Part shown: positions 1-6,482 of the stretch, piece after piece
Numbering within the stretch: the stretch's first letter is position 1
Layout of the letters: each line of letters begins with the position of its first letter
Assembly: GCA_002482415.1 (NCBI GenBank)
Contig: DLFY01000134.1
Location: 6,074 to 15,410 of the forward strand
Reading direction: 5' to 3'
Source: Phycisphaerales bacterium UBA7708
GTDB lineage: Bacteria > Planctomycetota > Phycisphaerae > Sedimentisphaerales > Anaerohalosphaeraceae
Length of the DNA: 9,337 nucleotides
Program-made: the position numbers and the translations under genes
The notes under the pieces: model-generated
Told to the model about the DNA's origin: nothing
Seen by the model: only the letters and a program-made list of their open reading frames with translations
The model's database searches: none

Positions 1-1298
1 ATGTCTGGAGGAGTAACGGCAATCCGGCGAATCCCGATCTGACGCATGTTGCGACGATTGATATTACCAATTACAACGATCCTGCGGCTGACGGCGTCTA
101 TGATCCGACACCGGATTTAATCACTGACGGATTCTATTACTGGAAGGTGGAAGAAGGGCTTGACAATGGCACCGGCGGCACGTATCCTGCCGGCGACCCC
201 AACAACCTGGTCAGTCCGGTCTGGACATTTGACACAAGTACTCTTGCGGAAATTACGGAGCAGCCTGCCTCGGTCAAGATCGAAGCGGGGCAGACCGCCG
301 TATTCACAATGGGGTACAGCAGTATTTCGTCTGCTTCCGTGACCTGGTATAAAGATGGTTCACCGCTGACGGCCGGCGAGGATATCACAATTGAGACGAG
401 CCCCAACTCCAGCATATTAACCCTTGCCAATACCGACAGCAGCGATAAGGCCGGCTACTACGCGATTGTTACTAATACAGGCGGTAACTCCAACCCGACC
501 CAAACCGCTTACCTGGTGTTCAAGCAGCGATTGGCCTGGTATCAGTTCGAGCAGAATTTAAATGATTCGGCCGGAACAAACCATGCGACCGACACGGGTA
601 ATGTGGCCTACGCCGTCGGCAAGGTTACGTCCGGTGGTCAGGCCTATGCCGCAGATCCGAACGGCTCCAACTATGGTCTGTTATCAACGGACGCCTATCC
701 CAAAACCGGATTCGGCAACGGTCTGGATACCTTCACGTACGAATGCTGGGTAAAACTTGCGGCCGGTGAAGGCGGCGTGATTCTGGGAACCTTTAATGAC
801 GGCACGACGACGGGTTTTCGCTTCAGTGTCAATGGTGCTGAAAATAACATCAGCGCGCATGTGCGGCAGGAAGGCGGTCAGTTCGTGCAACCCGGAACCG
901 CTTCGCTTGCTACAGACAGTCAATGGCATCATATTGCCTTGACCTATGATGGCTCTGCGATGAAAATCTTTGTGGACGGTTCCTGGAAAACGACGGCAAC
1001 CGGTACCGTCACGAATTTTGCCGCATGGCAATACCCGATAGCACTGCTGGCCCGAAACAGCCGCGGCACGATCCTGGAAGGCTTTACGGGTCAGGTTGAT
1101 GACTTGCAGATTTTCAACTATGCATTGACTACTGAGCAGGTTGCCCAGGCCTATCTGGATATGCAGGGCGGCTGGATCTGCAATACGGAATTGCCGTCAC
1201 TGACCTATGATTATGACAATAATTGCCAGGTGGATATTGCTGACTTTGCGATATTTGCCGCAGATTGGCTTGAGAGTAACCGTATTTATGCTCAGTAA
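1..1298 (+). CDS. Secreted modular protein, FN3-like/Ig-like/LamG with C-terminal dockerin-like module (5' end missing)
   Basis: The reading frame is open from the window edge; the first full codon is at position 3, giving 431 visible residues, and the true start lies upstream. The GTG at 147 is only an internal codon. Visible order: a fibronectin-like tail with the 'FYYWKVEEG...PVWTFDT' pattern (about residues 1-80) that often precedes LamG domains in planctomycete surface proteins; an Ig-like domain (about 84-173, with 'VTWYKDGSPL' and 'DKAGYYAIVTN'); a LamG/concanavalin-like domain (about 176-388, with 'FTYECWVKL', 'WHHIALTYDGS' and 'VDDLQIFNYAL'); and a dockerin-like segment (about 400-425, 'YDNNCQVDIADFAIFAADWL'). 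These are binding and display modules. Any catalytic domain would be in the missing part. The dockerin-like segment appears as one repeat, whereas the GH43 protein downstream has two. Role inferred: extracellular polysaccharide binding or a large surface protein. Domain calls are by eye. Confidence 0.85.
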   Translation, partial: VWRSNGNPANPDLTHVATIDITNYNDPAADGVYDPTPDLITDGFYYWKVEEGLDNGTGGTYPAGDPNNLVSPVWTFDTSTLAEITEQPASVKIEAGQTAVFTMGYSSISSASVTWYKDGSPLTAGEDITIETSPNSSILTLANTDSSDKAGYYAIVTNTGGNSNPTQTAYLVFKQRLAWYQFEQNLNDSAGTNHATDTGNVAYAVGKVTSGGQAYAADPNGSNYGLLSTDAYPKTGFGNGLDTFTYECWVKLAAGEGGVILGTFNDGTTTGFRFSVNGAENNISAHVRQEGGQFVQPGTASLATDSQWHHIALTYDGSAMKIFVDGSWKTTATGTVTNFAAWQYPIALLARNSRGTILEGFTGQVDDLQIFNYALTTEQVAQAYLDMQGGWICNTELPSLTYDYDNNCQVDIADFAIFAADWLESNRIYAQ

Positions 1299-1323
1299 GC
1301 GGCCGGTGTAATACAGCATGTTA

Positions 1324-1369
1324 ATAACAGAGGGTTTGGCTGATGCGATCAAACCAGACCCTCTGTTAT
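1324..1369 (+). terminator. Long stem-loop after the LamG protein gene, possible transcript 3' end
   Basis: ATAACAGAGGGT (1324-1335) is exactly complementary to ACCCTCTGTTAT (1358-1369). The stem continues inward by four pairs (TTGG with CCAG, one G-T), then by TGAT/ATCA (1341-1344 with 1348-1351) closing a GCG loop. It begins 25 bases after the upstream stop and ends 48 bases before the PEP-CTERM gene. There is no T-run after the stem on either strand, so a classical rho-independent terminator is not shown. It may instead protect the 3' end of the upstream mRNA or mark a processing site. Confidence 0.45.
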
Positions 1370-1417
1370 AAAATCTCGAAACAAATGTTGTTAATAATTT
1401 TGTGGAGGATGTGAAAG

Positions 1418-2065
1418 ATGAAAAGAGCAGTGTTTGTTTTCATGTGTATGGGTTTGACGTCCATGGTGTCTGCAGAACTCGTCGAGGTTTATGACAATAC
1501 CGGGGATGCGTATGGAAACACCCGGGGGTTCAGAATTGATTTTGACGCCTCGACTACATCAGTGAATGTGGACTGGACCCCCGACCTGGTCGATGGGCAG
1601 ATATACAGTCTGGATTCCCTGACGCTGAAGGCGGATTCGACCAATGCGACCGTAACTCCCGTGTATCTCGGGGTATATACGGGCTTTGATGCCGGGGTTT
1701 GGTCCGGTTTTCTGGGCGTATCGGACCAGGCTTATGACTGGGGAACCCCTTCCGTTGATACTGTGCTTACATATACATTTACCGGAATCAACGTTACGGT
1801 GGATTCAGTGGTCGGATCGGGTTCGGGCCTGCTCTATTTCATGTACCAGTACGGAACCGATGCGCGTACAACGTATGAGATCACGCGCGCAACCTGCAAG
1901 TGGAATCTCGGCATGGCCGATACCTTTTCCAATGTCATCGGTGATAATAATGCCATCGTATCCGATCGTTCGCCGGAATACGCCGCACAGCTCACTGCGG
2001 TTCCGGAACCGGTAACGATGGTCCTGCTGGGTCTGGGCGGACTGCTGCTTCGTCGGAAGCGCTAA
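1418..2065 (+). CDS. PEP-CTERM sorting-domain surface protein
   Basis: A 215-residue exported protein. Residues 1-19 form a signal peptide (MKRAVFVFM..., cleavage likely after VSA19). The middle (about 20-190) is rich in Thr, Asp, Gly and aromatic residues, looks beta-rich, and matches no family I recognise. The C-terminus is a PEP-CTERM tripartite signal: VPEP at 195-198, a short hydrophobic stretch at about 199-211 (GLGGLLL), and the basic tail RRKR at 212-215. In this class the tail is recognised by an exosortase in the inner membrane and the protein is delivered to the cell surface; no exosortase is encoded here. The start is supported by GGAGG at 1404-1408, nine bases before ATG. Only 51 bases separate its stop from the GH43 start, so co-transcription is likely. 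Role inferred: a surface-anchored accessory protein made together with the glycosidase. Confidence 0.88.
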   Translation: MKRAVFVFMCMGLTSMVSAELVEVYDNTGDAYGNTRGFRIDFDASTTSVNVDWTPDLVDGQIYSLDSLTLKADSTNATVTPVYLGVYTGFDAGVWSGFLGVSDQAYDWGTPSVDTVLTYTFTGINVTVDSVVGSGSGLLYFMYQYGTDARTTYEITRATCKWNLGMADTFSNVIGDNNAIVSDRSPEYAAQLTAVPEPVTMVLLGLGGLLLRRKR

Positions 2066-2116
2066 ACGCTAAATGGCAGGCAGTGATCCGTGCATGCATG
2101 GGAAATGGATGTAAAG

Positions 2117-4657
2117 ATGAATAGAGCAGGTATGATTTTGGCTTTCGGTATATTCCTGACTGTTTCCCTGCATGCAGCGATCTCCGATCCTGACCAGATA
2201 GCCGGCCTGTATTTGCGGCTTGAGGCCGATTCTCTCTGCCTGGCAGACGGAGCAACGGTCACCTCGTGGACCGATTCGGCAAGCGGTTATGCATTTACGG
2301 GAACGGCAAGCTATAATGCATCTTACGCCAACGGCCACGCGGCGGTGCACTTTAACGGCATCAGCAATGCGTTAGTCAATCGTGCCTTGACAGGCGGACC
2401 CAGTACGGCGAATCTGACACTATTTGTCGTCGGCAATTTTACGACCGCCGTAAATGACAGCGTCTCGGACTATATGATATCCGCCCAGTATCCAGGCTCA
2501 ACCTCCGGCAATCGGCTCCGCATTCTCAAAGGCCAGACCGACGCAAAGATTGACATCGCCTGCGGTGCCGGCAGTGCAGTGACTGATGTCGCAGCCAGTG
2601 ACACCAAACTGCATGTCTTTACGATCGTTTCCGGGCAGACCAGTAACATGGTCCAATTTTTTATAGATGGCGCCTCGGTGCGTTCGTTTAACAGCGGCAC
2701 AGACGCCCTGCCGCTCCTGGCGCTTGGACTTGGGTTTTATCACAGGACCGGCGATCAGTTTGGCGGCTGCAGTATTGCCGAGGTTCTGCTGTATAACCGT
2801 GCGCTCTCGAGTACGGAGGTCAGTGATGTCGCAGTTTATCTCCAGGGAAAATACAATCCCTTCCCGATCACGACGGCCACGTATATCAATCCCGTAAACG
2901 TGCGAATTGCCGACCCTGCGGTTCTATGGACCGCAAACGGTAATTACAGGTACTACGTGGCCGGAACCGGTACAGAAAGACACGTCTCCAATGACCTTGT
3001 CAACTGGCGAAGAAAAAGCAGCTACATCGATCTGGGATACTATAAAAATCGTGGCAACCTGTATTCCTCCAACTTGTGGGCCGCGGAACTGGCGGAAAAG
3101 GACGGCCATTTCTATTACTACTTTACCGTTCCTATCGACGATTCCCGAAGGGCAATCTACGTCGCTCACGCCGACTCGCCGGATGACCCCTTTGTTCCCC
3201 TGCCGTTTCCGGAGGCAGGACAGCCGTGGACGCCCGTCCTGTCACAAAGCGACAGCATCATTGACCCGCATGTGTTTATCGACAGCGATGGCACACCCTA
3301 TTTATTCTTCAATAAGGACGTTGGCCAGCTCCGTGTTGTCAAACTGCTATCCAACATGTATCAAACGACAGGCAGCGTAACTAACATTTTCTCAGCAAGC
3401 CAATCCTGGGAAAATTACTGGATGGAAGGCGCTGCCGTCCTTAAACGCAATGGCATCTATTATCTGACCTGGTCATCCAATTACTATGGAGGTAACAAGT
3501 ATAGCGTCGGCTATGCCACAGCGACTGCCCCCATGGGTCCCTATACGAAGGCTTCGACGTCAACATCACCGCCTCTTAATCCCATCCTCCAGCAATGGCT
3601 GACGTATCCCGGCTATCCGTATGAAGATGACCCCGCAACCAACAATCCCGACAGGGTCGATCCTATGAATATCGGCTATTCCAGCCCCGGTCACCATAGT
3701 TTTGTAAGATCTCCCGACGGGACCGAAACCTTTATCTGCTATCATACCAAGATAGGAACCGCATTCAACGGAACCCGGCAGTTGTGTATCGATCGAATCG
3801 GTTTTACGTCCAACGGCCAATTATATGTCGATGCTCTCGGCAACAAGGCCCCGACGCGAACAGCCCGGCCCTATCCATCCGGCGCGTTCTATCCCTACAC
3901 GGCCGAAAATGATGAATTTAGCGGCACAACGCTGGATGCCGATCGCTGGCTGAGTGTCTGGCGGGAAGATGCGGCCTTGTGGTCGGTCTCCGGCGGCAAT
4001 CTGAACGTGACAATGACCACCGGCAACATTTTTGATGTCGATGGCGCCACCGCCAAAAATATCTTTTTGCAGAAGGCTCCTCGCGGCGATTGGTCCATTA
4101 CCACACGAGTCACGGTCCCAGCCTCCAGCAACAATCCGCGCGTCTATATCATCGCCATGCAAAACACCAATAATTATGTTCTCTTCCTTGCAAGACCGCA
4201 ATCCACACCGGCCATTCAGCCGATGTGTGAAATCAAGGGCATTAGGACCGCACCGGAGTATAGTCTTACGTTCCCCACGACCTTTTATCTTCAGATTCGC
4301 AAAACCTGCGGTTCATACTATCAATGCTATTACAGCCCGAACGGCACGACCTGGACGCCGTACGGTACCAATTATTATGCCGATCTCAAAGATATCTATG
4401 TTGGCCTGGCCACCTACAACGACGGCAGCGCCAAACAGGTCCGGTTTGATTATTTCAGGATTCAGCGTTCAGCCGATCTGGACCAGAACGGCCAGATCGA
4501 CATAAACGACTTCGTCGCTCTAAGCGGCCAGTGGCTGGATGAAAACTGTTTCCCAAAACCGGACGCCGACATCAATAACAACTGCACAGTAGATGTATCC
4601 GACCTTGCCGGACTGGCAACCCAGTGGCAGACCTCTTGCCCCTGTAGTCAGCCGTGA
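2117..4657 (+). CDS. Secreted GH43-type glycoside hydrolase with LamG-like, concanavalin-like and dockerin-like domains
   Basis: An 846-residue modular enzyme. Domains by eye: signal peptide 1-21 (MNRAGMILAF...SLHAA); LamG-like domain about 25-245; GH43-like five-bladed propeller about 255-575; concanavalin-like domain about 597-782 ('NDEFSGTTLDADRW', 'FDYFRIQ'), the kind often found C-terminal to GH43; two dockerin-like repeats about 786-840 ('DLDQNGQIDINDFVAL', 'DINNNCTVDVSDLAGL'). The GH43 catalytic triad is present: Asp266 in ADPAV (base), Asp383 in IDPHV (pKa modulator) and Glu437 in MEGAAV (acid), plus GHHSF near 525-528. GH43 enzymes are typically inverting arabinofuranosidases, xylosidases or arabinanases; the substrate here is unresolved. 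ATG 2117 was chosen over in-frame ATGs at 2090 and 2105 because it begins the signal peptide and its context nearly copies that of the PEP-CTERM start. A Pro/Asn-rich stretch at about 480-520 looks like an insertion. Confidence 0.88.
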   Translation: MNRAGMILAFGIFLTVSLHAAISDPDQIAGLYLRLEADSLCLADGATVTSWTDSASGYAFTGTASYNASYANGHAAVHFNGISNALVNRALTGGPSTANLTLFVVGNFTTAVNDSVSDYMISAQYPGSTSGNRLRILKGQTDAKIDIACGAGSAVTDVAASDTKLHVFTIVSGQTSNMVQFFIDGASVRSFNSGTDALPLLALGLGFYHRTGDQFGGCSIAEVLLYNRALSSTEVSDVAVYLQGKYNPFPITTATYINPVNVRIADPAVLWTANGNYRYYVAGTGTERHVSNDLVNWRRKSSYIDLGYYKNRGNLYSSNLWAAELAEKDGHFYYYFTVPIDDSRRAIYVAHADSPDDPFVPLPFPEAGQPWTPVLSQSDSIIDPHVFIDSDGTPYLFFNKDVGQLRVVKLLSNMYQTTGSVTNIFSASQSWENYWMEGAAVLKRNGIYYLTWSSNYYGGNKYSVGYATATAPMGPYTKASTSTSPPLNPILQQWLTYPGYPYEDDPATNNPDRVDPMNIGYSSPGHHSFVRSPDGTETFICYHTKIGTAFNGTRQLCIDRIGFTSNGQLYVDALGNKAPTRTARPYPSGAFYPYTAENDEFSGTTLDADRWLSVWREDAALWSVSGGNLNVTMTTGNIFDVDGATAKNIFLQKAPRGDWSITTRVTVPASSNNPRVYIIAMQNTNNYVLFLARPQSTPAIQPMCEIKGIRTAPEYSLTFPTTFYLQIRKTCGSYYQCYYSPNGTTWTPYGTNYYADLKDIYVGLATYNDGSAKQVRFDYFRIQRSADLDQNGQIDINDFVALSGQWLDENCFPKPDADINNNCTVDVSDLAGLATQWQTSCPCSQP

Positions 4658-4707
4658 ACCGATAACTCTTTGTAATCGCTCGGCGTACTGCACCACGGAG
4701 AATCGGC

Positions 4708-4797
4708 AGAATTACGTCGGGTTGGTGGGGAGTAATTCTTATCAGGCGACCTGATTGGGGAGTGGTACTATGACCTTCCCCCGTTTATAGTACCATT
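4708..4797. other. Cluster of three stem-loops in the convergent spacer
   Basis: Three consecutive inverted repeats lie between the convergent GH43 and transporter genes. AGAATTAC (4708-4715) pairs with GTAATTCT (4732-4739). ATCAGG (4741-4746) pairs with CCTGAT (4750-4755) around a CGA loop. AGTGGTACTAT (4761-4771) pairs with ATAGTACCATT (4787-4797) with one G-T pair. TGGGGAGT also occurs twice, at 4726-4733 and 4756-4763, 30 bp apart. None is followed by a T-run. They probably act in 3' end formation of one or both transcripts, but a small structured RNA is possible. I see no ORF with coding character in 4658-4872. Confidence 0.4.
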
Positions 4798-4831
4798 ATG
4801 AATTGGAATATCCCGCGTTAACTAATCCTGC

Positions 4832-4853
4832 TTTCACCGGTATACCGGTGAAA
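4832..4853. repeat. Perfect 22-bp palindrome downstream of the sugar porter gene
   Basis: The half TTTCACCGGTA is followed directly by its exact reverse complement, so every base of the 22 is symmetric. ACCGGT occurs twice within it. It begins 19 bp beyond the transporter stop. As RNA it would form a 9-bp stem with a TATA loop. The flanking T and A runs lie on the wrong sides for an intrinsic terminator on either strand. It could be a weak bidirectional terminator, or a site for a dimeric DNA-binding protein, although its place between two gene ends is unusual for an operator. Confidence 0.6.
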
Positions 4854-4872
4854 AATACCTTACATTTAAACA

Positions 4873-6294
4873 TTATTGTTGCCACTGCTTTTCAATTTCT
4901 TCCAGGGTTTTGCCTTTGGTTTCAGGAACCTTAAAATAGATAAAAAATATGGAGGGAAGCAGCAGGATTGCATAGACCAGGAAGACTTTGGCCGGGCCGA
5001 GATGGTCCCTCAGATAGGGAAAAGACTGTGCGACCAATGCACAGCTTATCCATACCATAAACGTCCCGACAGACATCGCCCGTCCGCGTATCTTGGTGGG
5101 GAATATCTCCGCAACCACAATCCAGACCACCGGCCCGAACGAAAAGGCAAAACAGGCCACATGAAGACAAAACAGAACGGCCACCAGGGCTGCACTGACT
5201 TTTTGGTTTCCATAGTACACACTCAGCACACCCAGTATCAGGCAGATTCCAATCGCCCCGGCCTGAAGCAGGGGCTTGCGGCCTAATTGGTCCACTTTCC
5301 AGATCGCAAACAGGGTAAACATAAAGTTCACCAGCCCAATTAATATCTGCGTCTCAAACGCCGACGAGCCGGTAAATCCCGCCTGCTGAAAAATGGTCGT
5401 ACCGTAATAAATAATGACATTGATGCCGGTAATCTGCGAAAAAAACGGCAGCAGAATACCCGCCAGCAGAGCCATGCGAAGCCCGGGCCTGAACAGATAA
5501 GACAGCCTGGCTTCTTCGGTCTGGAGCAACTCCGAAAGCTGGTTCAATTCTTTCTGGGCTTCATTTTCTCCCAGTACCCTCGACAGGTATTCAAATGCAT
5601 GGCCGTGGTCCCCCTGCTTGGCCAGCCACCGGGGGCTTTCCGGCACACAAAACAAAAGCAGCAAAAATGCCGTCGCCGGCAGAGCCTCGGCCATAAACAT
5701 GCCCCGCCAGGACTCCCTGACAAACATCCAGTCCATGCTCCCGCCGGCTTCAGTGCCGCAGTTAGCCTGGGCATAGGCCGCAATCAAAGCGTTGGAGCAG
5801 TATGCCAGCAATACCCCCAGAACGATAGCCAGTTGATACAGGGCTACCAGGCGCCCACGTAAATGCGCCGGGGAATATTCTGAGATATACAAGGGTGACA
5901 GCATGGATGCGATGCCAACCCCCAATCCCCCCAGCAGCCTGGCATAGACCAGAATCGTGACATTCGGCGGAATGGCCGACCCGACAGCCGAAACCAGAAA
6001 AAACACAGCCGCCAGAATCAGTATCTTTTTGCGGCCGAACCGGTCGCTGAGCAGACCCGCAAAGCAAGCACCAATAATACAGCCCAGCAGTGCCGAGGAC
6101 ACAACCCAGCCTTCCATCATGCTGCTCAGATTGAATTGTGCTCGCAGGGAATCGACCGTGCCGGAAATGACCGCCGTATCAAAACCAAACAGCAGCCCTC
6201 CCAGAGCGGCAATGAAACATAACACAGACAAATAAAAAAGACTCCCGCCCTTACCTGAAGCAGGAACGACTTCATACAGGTTATGACTTGGCAT
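4873..6294 (-). CDS. MFS sugar porter, XylE/AraE-like sugar:proton symporter
   Basis: A 473-residue integral membrane protein with the length and about 12 membrane segments of the sugar porter family. Signature motifs in order: GGLLFGFDTAVISG (32-45), DRFGRKK (84-90), RLLGGLGVG (119-127), PESPRWL (218-224), QITGINVIIYY (287-297), DQLGRKP (335-341), and PETKGKTLEEIE (457-468). Asp39 matches the proton-coupling Asp of E. coli XylE, which argues for symport rather than facilitation. Aligned by eye, the XylE ligand residues Q168, Q289, N294 and W392 are kept (Q154, Q287, N292, W391), while Q288 and Q415 become S286 and V414, so the sugar may differ from xylose. It is transcribed divergently from the XylR-like regulator, with a predicted XylR site 81 bp upstream of the ATG. 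The Shine-Dalgarno sequence is weak. It acts in the cytoplasmic membrane, importing a pentose or hexose. Confidence 0.93.
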   Translation of the reverse strand: MPSHNLYEVVPASGKGGSLFYLSVLCFIAALGGLLFGFDTAVISGTVDSLRAQFNLSSMMEGWVVSSALLGCIIGACFAGLLSDRFGRKKILILAAVFFLVSAVGSAIPPNVTILVYARLLGGLGVGIASMLSPLYISEYSPAHLRGRLVALYQLAIVLGVLLAYCSNALIAAYAQANCGTEAGGSMDWMFVRESWRGMFMAEALPATAFLLLLFCVPESPRWLAKQGDHGHAFEYLSRVLGENEAQKELNQLSELLQTEEARLSYLFRPGLRMALLAGILLPFFSQITGINVIIYYGTTIFQQAGFTGSSAFETQILIGLVNFMFTLFAIWKVDQLGRKPLLQAGAIGICLILGVLSVYYGNQKVSAALVAVLFCLHVACFAFSFGPVVWIVVAEIFPTKIRGRAMSVGTFMVWISCALVAQSFPYLRDHLGPAKVFLVYAILLLPSIFFIYFKVPETKGKTLEEIEKQWQQ

Positions 6295-6346
6295 TATTCA
6301 GCTCACTTGAAAATGGGTTCTTTACTCTTCTGGGCTATTTCGAAGC

Positions 6347-6375
6347 ATTGTAACAGGACAGGGACTCCAGGGAAA
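6347..6375 (-). promoter_or_regulatory. Predicted activator-dependent promoter of the sugar porter gene
   Basis: Read on the minus strand, a good -10 box TACAAT occupies 6352-6347, with a poor -35 (TTTCCC, 6375-6370) 17 bp upstream. The -35 directly abuts the proximal half-site of the operator at 6376-6412. A strong -10, a weak -35 and an adjoining direct-repeat operator fit the usual layout of AraC-family activated promoters. The distance from operator edge to -10 (23 bp) is exactly that seen upstream of the GH38-like gene. Confidence 0.6.
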
Positions 6376-6412
6376 CGTATTTTGCGTCCAATTACTCTTA
6401 TTTTGCGACATT
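6376..6412. promoter_or_regulatory. Predicted XylR-like operator 1 (two half-sites, 21 bp apart)
   Basis: TATTTTGCG occurs at 6378-6386 and again at 6399-6407, exactly 21 bp apart, about two turns of the helix. That is the spacing by which a dimeric AraC-family protein binds direct repeats. The 37-bp block is matched at 31 positions by the reverse complement of 7682-7718, including the identical stretch CGTATTTTGCGTC. Its neighbour is the regulator gene itself, and it would activate the divergent transporter promoter. The repeat and match are seen directly; which protein binds is inferred from position and family. Confidence 0.75.
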
Positions 6413-6417
6413 TACCC

Positions 6418-6446
6418 TTGTTTTGTGTAACCAGAGCCGCTATATA
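6418..6446 (+). promoter_or_regulatory. Possible promoter of the regulator gene with overlapping third half-site
   Basis: A candidate -35 TTGTTT (6418-6423) and -10 TATATA (6441-6446) are separated by 17 bp, 36 bp ahead of the regulator ATG. The -35 overlaps TGTTTTGTG (6419-6427), a degenerate third copy of the half-site, 20 bp after the second one. Binding there would cover the promoter, which suggests negative autoregulation. Both boxes are only moderate matches to consensus. Confidence 0.4.
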
Positions 6447-6482
6447 GGAAAGCCATGCGGTCTTTGATGAAACATAAATCAG

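Noticed and set aside
147..149. GTG as a start codon of the first protein
   Set aside because: The same frame is open upstream to the window edge and encodes the fibronectin-like YYWKV pattern across this codon, so the gene begins before the window.
2084..2101. GCATGCATG-type self-complementary run as an operator or terminator
   Set aside because: It is a short overlap of ATGC/GCAT units, too small and too close to the start codon to support either role.
2907..3380. 157-codon open frame on the plus strand inside the GH43 gene
   Set aside because: It overlaps the GH43 catalytic region in another frame and its Pro/Arg/Ser-rich product looks like an out-of-frame reading.
4032..4505. 157-codon open frame on the plus strand inside the GH43 gene
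   Set aside because: Same reasoning: it is an out-of-frame reading of the concanavalin-like domain with a biased composition.
4876..5286. 136-codon open frame opposite the transporter gene
   Set aside because: It is antisense to conserved sugar porter motifs (PETKGKT, GRKP) and has no start signal or family resemblance.
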